Assembly (NCBI GenBank): GCA_038503035.1
Contig: JAVSML010001016.1
Coordinates: forward strand, 157,105-221,104
Reading direction: 5' to 3'
From: Crocodylus rhombifer
Lineage: Eukaryota; Chordata; Crocodylia; Crocodylidae
DNA length: 64,000 nucleotides
Below, piece after piece: positions 24,660 to 35,869 of this stretch. Within the stretch, counting starts at the first letter, position 1. Each line of letters begins with the position of its first letter. The notes beneath the pieces are model-generated. The model saw only the letters and a program-made list of their open reading frames with translations. It ran no database searches and was not told the DNA's origin. Position numbers and translations under genes: made by a program.

Positions 24660-24800
24660 CTATATCCATCCAGGTCTATCATAAACTGGGTTTGGCTATT
24701 CTTCAAACCAGTCTATGTGCACTGAACTTCTGTTCTGTTACAGATTCAAACCAGTTTCCAATCACTTATACTGGTTTATGTGTAATTTTTGTTCCTTGCC
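24660..24800 (-). mobile_element. TIR element family 'GGCTAGGGACA', fragment D (left end, inverted)
   Basis: Read on the minus strand, the segment starts GGCAAGGAACAAAAATTAC and continues through ACATAAACCAG and GAAACTGGTTTGAA, matching the left subterminal part of copies A-C. The other end was not found upstream, so this is either truncated or its right end is too diverged to see. Confidence 0.6.
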
Positions 24801-25469
24801 AAAATGTCTATGCCACTAAGGAGAAACATCAGTATGCAATTCCCTGCTGTTTCCTTACTACTCCAAGAATCTTTAAGATTTGATCAGAGTCCTTTAAGAA
24901 AAACAGGATCATTCATCTCCCCTTCCACAGCTTTATGTGCTGACTGTGATATCTTTTGCAAAATGATATCTAGCCTTTACCACCACTGCAACCTCCCTGG
25001 TCAACCTCAAGTTCCCTGTCAAGACATAACCCTTGATGTCTAAATTTGAAAAAATAGCTTTTCCTTGGGCAGTAGTTAGTTCTTTGTCCAAAAGTGCTTC
25101 CATTTTAATGGACAGTCATGAAGGACTTAATAATTTTATTTTTTGTCTTTAGTTAAATACAAAACTTTCTCCCAATACCAGTCAATTTAACCCCACATGG
25201 AGGGGAAGGCACAGAAAATCAAAATGGTGTCCAGAAAATGAAACTGAGTTTGTAATTTTATTAGCTAACCATGCCATAAGTTTTGCACTGGATCAAATCA
25301 CAGATCTATCTATCTATCTCAGTATCCTGTATCTTTCATTACAAGAGAGCATATGCTAAGAGAAGAGAGGCCTATCCATACTGGTCTGCCCCTTGACTCT
25401 CTTCAATTTCCACTATTCAGAGGCCTAGGGGTATAACCTAATTACAATGTCTATCTGTCAAGTTAAGCA
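24801..25469. other. Intergenic DNA with a short (ATCT)n microsatellite
   Basis: An (ATCT)4 run lies at about 25304-25319. Nothing else is recognised. Confidence 0.4.
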
Positions 25470-25770
25470 TCCACTTACACATCTACTGTCTATTAATTCT
25501 GGTCTGACCCTTGTTTGAACCTGGTTAAATGATCAAGTTCTACAACACAGTGTTGCAAGGAGTTCCACAAGTTAATTACGTGTTGTATGAAAAAAATACT
25601 TATTTTGTTCATTTTAAACCCACTTCCTTATTACTTCATCATATGACTCCTAGTTCTAACATGGTGAAAGACCAGAAACAGTAAATCCTTATTACTGTAC
25701 ATTTTTTTCCCTCCAATCTATATTATTGCCCCCACCCACCCAATCCTCTTCTCTAAACTGAAAAAAACGG
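25470..25770 (-). mobile_element. CR1/L3-like LINE fragment
   Basis: On the minus strand this resembles the ORF2 C-terminal tail of CR1/L3 LINEs: a stretch encoding roughly 'FFIQHVINLWNSLQ', which in intact elements reads as a 'FFTVRVxxxWNxLP' box. Compare the same box at 34790 and 43290 in this window. It is strongly decayed and the ends are not defined. Confidence 0.5.
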
Positions 25771-25781
25771 ATAATTTAGTC

Positions 25782-26253
25782 CAGGGGTTTTCAGCCTTTT
25801 TAAATAAGTGTACCCCTTCTGGCTCAAAATTTCAACTCCTGTACTCCTTTATATTTTTTCTTGTTGTGGGGGAGGGGGTGCAGATTGAGGCCCCCATGGT
25901 GAGAGAGGTAGTGGGGCTGGGGCATGGGTCAGAGCTGCAAGCAGCTTATCCAGAAGGTGTGGGGGGGAAAGGGGGCAGCTCCCACCACTGCGCACACCCC
26001 AGGAGAGCATGGGGAGGTACATGCCCCTGGATCTGCACTCAGGGCGGGCTGGGGAAGAGCTGGACTGCGCTCAGGGCAGGCAGTAGCAGCACTGGGAGCA
26101 GGGCTATGGAAGGGGCTGCAGCCACTGCAAAATTTGCCATAGCCCCCCTAACCATGCTCCCAGTGCAGCTGCCACCCAGCCTGAGTGCAATGCACTCAGG
26201 GAGGGTACAGGGCCAATTTCTGGCACATCTGGCAAAAAAGATTGGTCCCACTG
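25782..26253. mobile_element. hAT-like element, 472 bp
   Basis: The left end CAGGGGTTTTCAGCCTTTTT and the reverse complement of the right end CAGTGGGACCAATCTTTTTT pair imperfectly. The 8-bp flanks ATTTAGTC (25774-25781) and ATATAGCC (26254-26261) match at 6 of 8. The GC-rich interior has overlapping frames on both strands and no transposase motif. Confidence 0.6.
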
Positions 26254-26261
26254 ATATAGCC

Positions 26262-26938
26262 TATCATGGATGTATACTGAGGCCTAATAACATTTTCTGT
26301 TATGCTCAATTCCATCTTAATTTCCTAACATTTTATTTATTTAAAATTTTGGACTGTTCCTGAATCCTGAGCCAGTGTTTTCAGAGATTTCTCTCTTTTG
26401 ATTAGTAACTGCTAATATGCCTTGCATCATTCTATATCTGCATGTAGATTTCTTCCTCCCCTCCCCCATACACCCCCCCCACTCTGCACTTATCAGCTTG
26501 AACTTCTGTCATTTTGTGGCTCATTCAATTTTACAAGAGCTTGCTTCCATTCTCCAGTCAGATTGCTTTTTTGTATGTGTTCATTTGTTTGTATTTTACT
26601 ACCCTGAATAATTTGAAGTAATATGCATACCTGGCCATCTCTCCATTGCTCTCCCTTCCCAAGTCATTTAGATCATAAAAGGCGTTTATGCCAAAACAAC
26701 ATATATTCTTATTTTGACCCAACTGTTATCCCAGATATACTTATGCATAAAGAACCCACTTCTATCTAGATACAGAGTTGTAGAGTCACACAGACAGGTA
26801 CAACACATATTCTTTTAAATGCATTTGTGCATAAAATTGTGAAATACAGAAAAGAGAAAACTTGGATTAGAAAAAGAGGTGCTGACAAATTCAGTAACAT
26901 TTGAGCCCTGCAGAGAACATGCATCATGACTTTTTTTA
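26262..26938. other. AT-rich intergenic DNA, nothing recognised
   Basis: No gene or repeat boundary is recognised. Confidence 0.4.
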
Positions 26939-26946
26939 GTTGAATA

Positions 26947-28276
26947 CAGGGGTAGGCAACGTTTTTTGGCCGGAGTGCCGAAAAAAACCACAATGTCTAC
27001 CTTGGAAGGTGCCGGAGTGCCGGCATGCCAGAAAAACAAAATGAGGGCGGCCGGGGGTGGGGGGTGTACATGGCAGGATGCACTGCATATTAGTATATTT
27101 AATAATCATAAATTTTGTTGTGTATTCCTTTTTTGTTGAGCATGTTGCAATGAGAGAGAAAAAAAAAGAGACAAATAAGAGAAAGAGAGAGAGAAAGAAA
27201 AAGGAGAGCAGAGAGAGAACCAGACACATGTGTATACACAGACACAGAGAACCAGACAGAGGCAGACAAACACGGAGAATCAGATGCGCAGGCACATGGA
27301 GCTGGGCTCCTGGGCCACTGGACAAAGTCCAACCCAACAATGCTTTGGTCCTGCCAGAGCCCCTGTGCTTCCCTGGGGAACCAGCCCCCAGGCTGCAGCA
27401 CAGCTGGCCAAGGCCCTGGCTCGGAGCCTTCCCATCTGCTCAACCACCCATCTACCTAACCCTGCAAAAGGTGCGGTGTTCCTGGTAAGGGGCAGCACCA
27501 GCCTCATCCTGGTAGGGGGCTGGTCTGGGGCTGGGCTCGGAGAGGGTGGGAGTTAGGCGGGCTCAGCTGCAAGCCCTGCTGCAAGCAGCCTGGGCTCTGT
27601 GGTTGGCAGCAACTACCGAAGCCTGGGCCAGCTGCAGTCAGGAGGCTGCAAACAGCTGCTCTGGGCTCCAGCATCAGCTCCATACTGGTGGGTGCACACG
27701 TGCCTCAGAGCAGATGGTGCGGATGGGGCCTCAGATGGTGGGGATGGGGCCTGAGGCAGCACAGCCTTCCTGCTGTCCGCTCTGAGCTGCATGTGCAATT
27801 GCCACCAGCATGGAGCTGATGCCGGGGTGTGGAGCCCAGCACAGCTGTTTGCCGCCTGCCCGCTGCAGCTGCCCAGAGCCCAGGCTGGCTACAACCAGCT
27901 ACACCAGGCTACAGAGCCCAGTCATCAGCTCTGTGCTGGCAGTGGGGGAGAAGCCAGGGTTGTGCTGCCTCAAGCCGCTTCCCCACCATCCACTCTGAGG
28001 TGTGCTTGCACTTGCCAGTATGGAGCTGATGCTGGAGCCCAGAGCAGATGTGTGCAGCCTTCTGGTTGCAACTGGCCCAGGCTCTGGGTAGCTGCTGCCA
28101 ACCATGGAGCCTGCTTTGCTTGCAGCAGGGCTTGCAACCACCCAGCCGCCTGCTGGGAGCAGCCCAGGCTTTGTGGCTGGCAGCAGCTGCCTAAAGCCCA
28201 GGCTGGCAGTGGTGTCCTGAGCAAAATGGCCTCGTGTGCCATGCTTGGCACATATGCTGCGGGTTGCTGACCCCTG
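26947..28276. mobile_element. hAT-like element, 1330 bp, with long internal inverted arms
   Basis: The left end CAGGGGTAGGCAACG and the reverse complement of the right end CAGGGGTCAGCAACC are inverted repeats. The 8-bp flanks GTTGAATA (26939-26946) and GTCTAATA (28277-28284) match at 6 of 8. Inside are a GA-rich stretch (27150-27230) and GC-rich arms 27566-27720 and 27993-28137 that are near-complementary. The right end lies about 385 bp upstream of the CYTL1 TATA-like box. The open frames are low-complexity and on both strands, and there is no transposase. Confidence 0.75.
27566..28137. repeat. ~150-bp inverted repeat arms inside the hAT-like element
   Basis: Arm 27566-27720 and the reverse complement of 27993-28137 share long blocks. 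Both contain GCAAGCCCTGCTGCAAGCA, TGGTTGGCAGCA, and GCTCTGGGCTCCAGCATCAG followed by CTCCATACTGG. About 270 bp separate the arms. A transcript through the region could fold into a long hairpin. Partial related units also occur near 27850 and 28150. Confidence 0.8.
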
Positions 28277-28284
28277 GTCTAATA

Positions 28285-28660
28285 CTATACCACTGGGCCC
28301 TGATTATACTTAGGCAGTGGAGCTGCTTTCCCTGTAAGCACTTACTAATATGTCTATAAGAGATTACAGGATTGGGGCTTACAACTGCTTGAGAACCTCG
28401 GGCAATGTGTTACATATACCTTCATTATCCTTTAGATGTTTACCAGGTTGTTTTCTCGCTGGGATAAAGTGTTCCAGTTGTGTTTGTCTTATCCTCATTC
28501 CTACTCTTCTCTCCCCCGCAACCCTCCCTCCCCACTTCTGCTTCAGGGACAGGGAAGTGCTAGCAGCTTTGGCTCACAGGTCAGCAGGAAATTTAGCACA
28601 GCAGCAAGCTACTGTTTGGACCACCCCTCCGTGTTTTTTTTTCCTTCTGATGCAGGAGAC
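28285..28660 (+). other. CYTL1 5' flank
   Basis: This is the stretch between the hAT-like element and the TATA-like box of CYTL1. It contains a pyrimidine-rich stretch (28490-28530) and the sequence leading to the promoter. No further gene is seen. Confidence 0.4.
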
Positions 28661-28667
28661 TATTTAA
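28661..28667 (+). promoter_or_regulatory. CYTL1: TATA-like box of CYTL1
   Basis: TATTTAA lies 107 bp upstream of the CYTL1 start codon. That would place transcription start near 28690 and give an unspliced 5' UTR of roughly 80 nt. It is the only TATA-like motif at a suitable distance. The placement is inference. Confidence 0.45.
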
Positions 28668-28773
28668 TTGGGAGCTGACAGTCAAACTTCAGCTTCAGCA
28701 GCTGCAGTCTATAGTAGCTGTGTAACCAATAACTCATTTTTTTCCTTCTCTCTTCATTCACTCACTCTCCACA

Positions 28774-30769
28774 ATGAAGGTACTGCTGAGTCTGATTGTT
28801 CTGCTCTCTGTTTTGCTGTTTGTTAGTTCAGCTCCTCCAACTTGCTACTCAAGGATTCTGTCTTTGAGCAAAGAAATCACTGAATCCTTCAAGTCCTTGA
28901 AGAACTCCAAGCCTGTGGTGAGTTGATCTAAACTGATACTTGAGAAAAAAAGATTTAGTTTATTGCTTTTAAAACAACTGTCTAGGAGGGGAAAAATTCA
29001 AATTGTTTCTCTACTTTACTATAGGACCCGTGTGTAGAGACATTGCCCAACCTCTACTTGGATGTACATGTAAGTTTTCACTATTCATTTGTACTGCCTT
29101 GTACTAAAAAAAAATCAAATGGCAAAAGTGATTATGTAGGATGCATTCTAGGAACTTGAAACAAACTGTTCTTCAAAATTTTAATCAAAACCAGCTATGG
29201 AAAGCGAAAAGCAGTATTTGTAAGAATTTTTTTGTTTGTTGAAATGTTTTAAATTTCAACACTTCTGAAAATATCCACATAATTTCTCAAGTAAGAAACA
29301 TTTGTATTTTACCAGTTTATTGTACTGTAATTTTAGTAGCAGCTAATTTATTCATAGAAATGAATGGAATAATAGATGAAATGGTCAAAAGTAGAAGGAG
29401 TATGATATTGTTTCTATTTCCACTTTTGGCACATCCGGCTAATAAAACTGGTATTTCAGTAAATGCAAGGGGAGGAATGTTTTTTTCCTTAACACACACA
29501 CACGCCTCTGCCAATTTTTCCTTAACGCACGTGCGCGCGCACACACACACACACACACACCTCTCCAAATGAAAATGTTCTACATGATAAGAGAGAATGA
29601 CAGGAACAATGATAAAGAGCTGTGTGATCTTCACCTCTCCCCCAATGAATATAAGCAGTATAAGTAATTTATATTCCATCTTAACCAGTGAAGTGTATAT
29701 AATGCACCCACAACCAAAACCAGACTATTTTACAACCCAATGTTGTTATTTACAAATCAAGTAACTAAAGCTCATGAACTCTTGGGTTCCAAATCCAGTT
29801 CTATCACTGACTCCTTGCGTAGCAAATTAATTTAAGTGCAGTTCTTGTTTTTCTGGATTTCAAAGAAGTATAGCAACATTTACCCACTTCACAGGAATTT
29901 TATGAAATTGGTATGTATGGTAGTTTGACAAGGTAAAAGCTCTCAGTAGGGCTATTGTAAGCAAAATTTTGCTTGACTCTCAGACCAAGTTATGACCAGG
30001 ATATCTTAATAAGCATATATTATAACAAAATGAGCTATTCCCATAAGAAGTGCCAATCTATCCTGTATCCAAATCCTTAAACTTCAGGAGTAAAATTTAG
30101 TGAAATGTATAAAATGTTGTCACTGACCTCTCTGAAAACAAGTGGTAGGAAGCCAGCCATGACATCATATGGACTTGAGACAGTGTAGATATGCCACTTT
30201 TCTAAACACTAAAATGAAAAAAAACTTTGCATTATGATGCTAATCCCTGCCCCCGCCATCCCCAAACACCCTTCAAGCATGTACACACAGGAGGTGAGAG
30301 CTGTAAACTCACAAGCAGGAAGGCAGGAGAAAACATTTGCAAATGGCTATAACCAGAAGCAAAAACCTCCCTAAATTGCTTCTGTGAAAAGGTACAAGCA
30401 CTTTCTTTTTGTGTGTTGCAGAATTATTGTGTGTTGGCCAAACTCCGTAACTTTGTGGCACAGCCCAGATGTCAGCGAGTTCCTCAACTGAGTACTTTAA
30501 AGGAAAAAGCCAGGAGCTTGTACACCATTATGATCTCTTACTGCAGAAGGGTACGTGCGAAGTGCATTCCACTCTCGACCAGATTCTCCCCCATTACTTT
30601 TTGTGGAGTTGAATCGGGATCGAAGCTTCTCTGTTTCCACTTCCCTCTTCTTTTTGTAACATTAGTTATTTCTCTTCTTTCCTAGGACTTGGTCTTCCTG
30701 ACAGATGACTGTTACGCTTTGGAAAGCCCCGTTCTCACTCCCACTGATCCATCCAGCACTTACAGCTAA
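28774..30769 (+). CDS. CYTL1: Cytokine-like protein 1, four coding exons, intact
   Basis: A small secreted cytokine-like protein; in mammals CYTL1 is expressed in cartilage and CD34+ cells and is proposed to have a chemokine-like fold. The coding exons are 28774-28917, 29025-29069, 30422-30550 and 30686-30769. Every intron is GT-AG (donors GTGAGT, GTAAGT, GTACGT) and every junction falls between codons. The joined frame gives 133 residues, against about 136 in the human protein. Residues 1-20 are a signal peptide (MKVLLSLIVLLSVLLFVSSA) followed by PPTCYSR. Diagnostic family stretches are LYLDVHNYCVL across exons 2-3, KARSLYTIM in exon 3 and CRRDLVFLTDDC across exons 3-4. Six cysteines (24, 51, 66, 80, 104, 115) fit the conserved set. 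I chose the first ATG because it opens the signal peptide directly. No break is seen, so the gene should be functional. The identification rests on recalled family similarity but is strong. Confidence 0.95.
29491..29560. repeat. (AC)n microsatellite with alternating GC/CA core in CYTL1 intron 2
   Basis: (AC)n runs lie at about 29491-29503 and 29540-29560. Between them 29525-29539 alternates CGCACGTGCGCGCGC. The second block is strictly alternating purine and pyrimidine. Confidence 0.9.
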
Positions 30770-31409
30770 AACAGTCAGCCCAAAGGAATTACCTGGGACA
30801 TTTTTAAGGAGGCCAAGAGCCAAAAAAAGAAAAAAAAATGCATCAGCTACAACATTAGCAACCTTGTCTTTTTCAAGTACACTAGCAGTATTATCTCAGA
30901 CCTACCAATGTTTCTCAGCCACGGCAGGAAATGAACTGCATGCCTTACATACCTACCAAGCTGCTAGCAAAATTATGGTTAGAGCGCATTTTATTCGTTT
31001 GGCAGTTTACCTTGTTTCAGTTTAGCCAAATGTACAATGTATGTTTTATGTCAACATCACAAGTTAAATGTTAGAGTTATTGTTCTTTTATACGAATCTA
31101 GAAATTCATAAAAGAGTATACATTAGGATTAATATTCTAGCCTAATTTAGTGGTTCCTCTTTTATTACACGCAGGCTTGCAAACTGGCTCTTTTTCTCTA
31201 AAGGAGCAAGGGATTGTTATTTTTTTTTTTTTTGTGATATCTTTTATTGGCCAGCTGTATAGTTGGGATTCCTAAATCATGTGGTAGAAGCATTTGTCTG
31301 TACTGGCCAATATCTATGTAGCTGTGTCACTCAAACATGTTGATGGCTTCTTTTTTAATCAAATGTATATCCATAGATGAAAGTAACCCCTTCTTAGTGG
31401 AAAAACTAA

Positions 31410-31415
31410 AATAAA
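31410..31415 (+). promoter_or_regulatory. CYTL1: Poly(A) signal of CYTL1
   Basis: AATAAA lies 641 bp after the CYTL1 stop codon. A GT-rich stretch (TGTTTTTCGTGTGT, near 31460-31475) follows. This is the first canonical signal downstream of the stop and would define a 3' UTR of about 660 nt. Confidence 0.6.
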
Positions 31416-31439
31416 ACAAAAAACAAAAAAACCCCCTTC

Positions 31440-32249
31440 TGCCCAGAAAATCCAGTGTCAGTGTTTTTCGTGTGTACACAGAAATCTGTTACCTTTGTAA
31501 CTTGCTGTTCAGTCACCCCACTTGTTTTTCACAGAATGAGCCATCTTTAGCTTTGTTTCCATAGCAATACAAATATTTCCTTCTCTACAAAATTTGGAAA
31601 TACTGAGTTTCCTCTCAAAAGTGTGTTTCTAAAAGTTTTTAGGAACACAATCAACCACATTAAAAAGAAAATATAATTTTAAGTTAACCTTTTTAAAAAG
31701 CAGAACACCATAGGAATATTCATTTTAAAATTATAATTTCTGCTTTAAAAGGACACTGGATGGTGAACAAGTTCTGGGAGATTGTTCAGTACCTTCAAGG
31801 TTAATATTTCCTTTTTGTTACTACAAATTGAGCACATAAATGTCATAAGAAAAACTCAACTCCTGTGTTTGAAAGATATTTGACCATAAATCTGTTCAGC
31901 TATTGAGCATGACATATTTCTATGGAAATAGTCCCATGTGCTCCACAGAGATTGGTTTGGAAGCCATCTCCAAGAATCTTCAAGAGCCTAAGAACTGCAA
32001 GTATCCCATTACACTACATGAACTTAATAGTACCCAGTGAAATGCCAAGTCAGAATGCAATTCAGAACAAGCAAGGACAAGCTCAGAGGGTTCTCTCTCC
32101 ATTTATCTTCAGATTTATGTAAATTTTATTTCCATATAGTAAACTGTCCCCCACCACCCAAAAAAACCTCAGAAAACGCCACAAGCAAAACCCAGCAGCA
32201 ACAACAGCAAAAGAAAAAGAACTTCAGAGACTAAAAGGCCTTATCTAAA
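31440..32249. other. Intergenic DNA between CYTL1 and the CR1 element
   Basis: AT-rich, with no element recognised. An A-rich stretch (32160-32230) lies just before the CR1 homology begins. Confidence 0.4.
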
Positions 32250-34944
32250 GTGTAGATGTATGATGTTCAGGAAGGGCAAGCAAGAAAAAAGAGGAAGAGG
32301 AATTGCACTTTATGTAAAAGAGCCATATGATTGCTCAGAGCTCCAATATGAAACTGGACATAGGCCTGTTGGAAGTCTTTGGGTTAAGGTTAGAAGGGAG
32401 AGCAACAAGGGAGATGTTGTGGTGGGTGCCTGCTATAAACTGCCTGACTAGGAGGGAGAGGTAGGTGAAGTTTTCTTCAAAGAGCTATCTGAAGTTTCCC
32501 TGTTACAGGCTCTGGTTCTCATGGGGGACTTCAATCACCCTGACATCTGCTGGGAGGACAATACAGCAGTGCGCACACAATCCAGGAAGTTTTTGGAGAG
32601 TACCGGGGACAACTTCCTGGAGCAAGTGCTGGAGTTGCCAAGTATGGGCCATGCTCTTCTTGACCCACTGCTCACAAACAGGCCAGAATTGGTGGGCAAT
32701 ATAGTACTGGATGGCAACTTGGACAGCAGTGACCACAAGATGATTGAGTTCAGGATCCTGAGGAAAGGAAGGAAGGAGACCAGCAGACTAAGGACCCTGG
32801 GCTTAAGAAAAGCAGACTTTGGCTTGTTCAGGGAACTTATGAGCAGGATCCCCTGAGAAACCAATCTGAGGGGGAGAAGAGTCCAGGAGAGCTGGATATA
32901 CTTAAAAAGAAGCCTTAGTGAGAGTGCAGGAACAAGCCATCCTGATGCACAGGAAGACTAGCAAGTATGGCAGCAGACCAGCTTGGCTTAGCAGGGAACT
33001 CTTCAGAAAACTAAGTCACAAAAAGGAAGCTTACAAGAAGCAGCAATCTTGACAAATAAATAGGGAGAAGTATAAAAGCATTGGTTGGGTATGCAGGGAT
33101 AAGGTCAGGAAGGCAACTGGAGTTGTAGCTAGCTAGGGACACGAAGGGTAACAAGAAGAGTTTTTACAAGTATGTCAGTAGCAAGAGGAGGATCAGGGAA
33201 AGTTTGGGTCCCTTAGTGAATGGGGGAGGCAAACTTGTGACAGAGGATGCAGAAAAGGCTGAAGTGCTCAATGCCTTCTTCACCTCAGTCTTCACAGGCA
33301 ATGTCAGCTCCCAAACTACTGCACCAGACAACACAGTTTGCGGAGAAGGTGAGCAGCTCTCAGTGGTGAAAGAACGGTTTAGAGACTATTTAGAAAAGCT
33401 GGACATGTACAAGTCCATGAGGCCAGACAGGATGCACCCAGGGGTGTTGAGGGAGTTGGCTGATGAGACTGAAGAGCCACTGGCCATCATCTTTAAAAAC
33501 TTATGGCAATCAGGAGAGGTCCCAGATGATTGGAAAAGGGAAAACATAGTGCCCATATTTTTTAAAAAGGGAAAAAGGAGGATCCAAGGAACTACAGACC
33601 AGTCAGCGTCACCTCAGACCCTGGAAAAACCATGGAGCGAAGCCTCAAGGAATCCATCTCAAAGCGCTTGGAGGAGAAGAATGTGATTAGGAACAGTCAG
33701 CCTGGATTCACCAGCAGCAAGTCATACCTGACCAACCTGATTATCTTCCATGATGAGGTGACTGGCTCTGTGGATGCAGGGAGACCAGCAGGTGTGGTGT
33801 ACCTTGACTTTAGCAAGTCATTTGATACAGTCTCCCACAACATTCTTGCAGGCAAGCTAAGGAAGTACGGGCTGGATGAATGGATTGTAAGGTGGATAGA
33901 AGACTAGAGCATCAGGCTCAGACAGTAATAATCAATGGCTTGATATCTAGTTGGCAGCTAGTTGGTATCAAGTGGAGTGCCCCAGGGGTTGGTCTTGGGC
34001 CAGTTTTGTTCAATGTCTTCATCAACGACTGGAAGATGGCACAAGAGTGCACCCTCAGCAAGTTTTCAGATTACACCAAGCTGTGGGGAGTAGTAAATAT
34101 GCTGGAGGGTAGGGCTAGGATTCAGAGTGACCTCAATAAATTGGAGGAGTGGGCCAAAAGAAATCTCATGAGGTTCAACAAGGACAAGTGCAGAGACCTG
34201 CACTTAGGACAGAACAATCCCATGCACAATTCCAGGCTGGAGATGACTGGCTGGGGAGCAGCTCTGCAAAAAAGGACTTGGGGGGGTTACCATGGACAAT
34301 ATACTGAAAACGAGCCAGTGTGCTCTTGTTGCAAGGAAGGCTAATGGCATACTGGGATGCATTGATAGAAGTGTTGCCAGTAGATTAAGGGAAGTGATTA
34401 TTCTCCTCTGTTCAGCACTAGTGAGGCCACATCTGGAGTACTGTGTTCAGTTTTGGGCCTCCACTCCAGAAAGGATGCGGACTAATTGGAGACAGTCCAG
34501 TGAGGGCAACAAAAATGGTGAGAGGCCTGGGGGACACGACTTATGAGGAAAGACTGAGGGAACTGGGCTTATTTAATCTAGAGAAGAGGAGACAGAGGGA
34601 ATTTAATAGTAGCCTTCAACTACTGGAAGGGTGCTTCCAAAGATGATGGAGCTAGACTGTCCTCAGTGGTGGCAGATGACAGAACAAGGAACCATGGTCT
34701 CAAGTTGCAGCAAGGGAAATTTATATTAGATATTAGGAAAAATCCCCTTGCTGGAAGGGTAAAACACTGGAACAAGTTACCCAGAGTGGTGGTGGAATCT
34801 TTATCTTTGGAGGCTTTCAAGACCTGGCTAAACAAAGCTTTGGCAGGGATGGTTTAGTTGGGGGTGGTCCTGCCTTGAGCAGGGGGTTGGACTAAATGAT
34901 CTCCTGAGGTCCCCCCCAAATCTAATTCTCTATGATTCTATGTG
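32250..34944 (+). mobile_element. CR1 LINE, long 5'-truncated and decayed copy
   Basis: The copy includes the second half of ORF2 and the 3' end. The endonuclease part has GDFNHPDICW (near 32524) and SSDHKMIEF (near 32725), the metal-binding and SDH motifs of the APE-type endonuclease. Reverse transcriptase follows with YLDFSKSFDTVSHNIL (near 33800, motif A). The catalytic FADD box has decayed to FSDY (near 34065). The C-terminal region (34430-34840) has [13 protein letters not shown] and a WNKLP box. The 3' end reads GGTTGGACTAAATGATCTCC and then ATTCTCTATGATTCTATG. At least six frame breaks occur. The 5' boundary is approximate. Confidence 0.9.
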
Positions 34945-35869
34945 CCAACTCTCACCTGGTCTTCTTGGAGAGTCTTGGCCACACTCCAGTTCAACAAATG
35001 CTTGCTCCTAACAATTCCAACAGCAATGTGGGTTAAGATTTGCCTCTAGCAAGGCTCAGCATCTTGAAATTCTCCACCAACACACAAATTGACAACACTG
35101 ATAAAACAGCCACAATGGCAAATAGGCCTTCTACCATCACAATGCCCTTTAAGTTGCTTTCAAGACTCCTTTCTATAGCTCTCTGCTGAAGCCAATTCCC
35201 CATATAGAAGGTATTATATGCACTGTCATGAGTCTTTTTGTGAGCTATTTTGCCAGCATCTACACCCTCCTGCCCCATATTCCTTACAAAATTAACCCAA
35301 AGTTGACTCCTTTTGTAGCAAGTATCTGAAACAAATCACCTATGAGCCTTCAAGCAACAAGTCAAGTGAAAGTGAAAATACTGGTGACTATCTGAGACAA
35401 AGAAGAAATTTGGTGACACCTGAACCCTAAAAGTCAAATACTCTGATTCCTGGTTGTCACTATCCTCAGGTATCTTTTAGAAGCAGTTCTGGGAGAAGGC
35501 TACACAGTGCAACACAAAAGAGTCTTGGGCAGAGAGACATACTTGCTCATTTTTTGTGATCACTGAACAATAGCCTTTAGACTTGTCTGTTCAGTAGCAC
35601 ATTGTACTACAATGATGAGAAAGGAGGTGGAGGGCCTTGAGGCAGAGCATGCCCTTCTAGGAGTTGCTGTCCCACTTCTCACAATGGACAGAACCACTGC
35701 CACCTAGCACACATGTGGTACCACCTGGGGGCATGAGGAGTTACTAGCAGGGGCCCCACTGCAGGAGGTGGCACAAAAAGACCCCAGGACAATGGGACAA
35801 CCAGGTGCCCAAGAACAGGTCCCCAGAGGTCACAGGGCAATTGCTTCTGGAGTCCCTGAGGACTCCACT
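34945..35869. other. Intergenic DNA, nothing recognised
   Basis: No element boundary or protein motif is seen. The element containing the Harbinger-like sequences may begin within this stretch. Confidence 0.35.

Noticed and set aside
24196..24883. Overlapping + strand frames of 153 and 196 codons
   Set aside because: They overlap each other in different frames, have no motif, and end in a transposon fragment.
27057..27443. Frame rich in Lys/Arg/Glu, with a Leu/Ser-rich shadow on the other strand
   Set aside because: Produced by a GA-rich low-complexity tract inside the hAT-like element.
29491..29560. CRISPR-like or satellite array
   Set aside because: A plain dinucleotide microsatellite. 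No CRISPR repeats exist anywhere in the window.
32260..34857. CR1 ORF pieces as separate host genes
   Set aside because: They are successive fragments of one LINE ORF2 with broken frames and a CR1 3' end.
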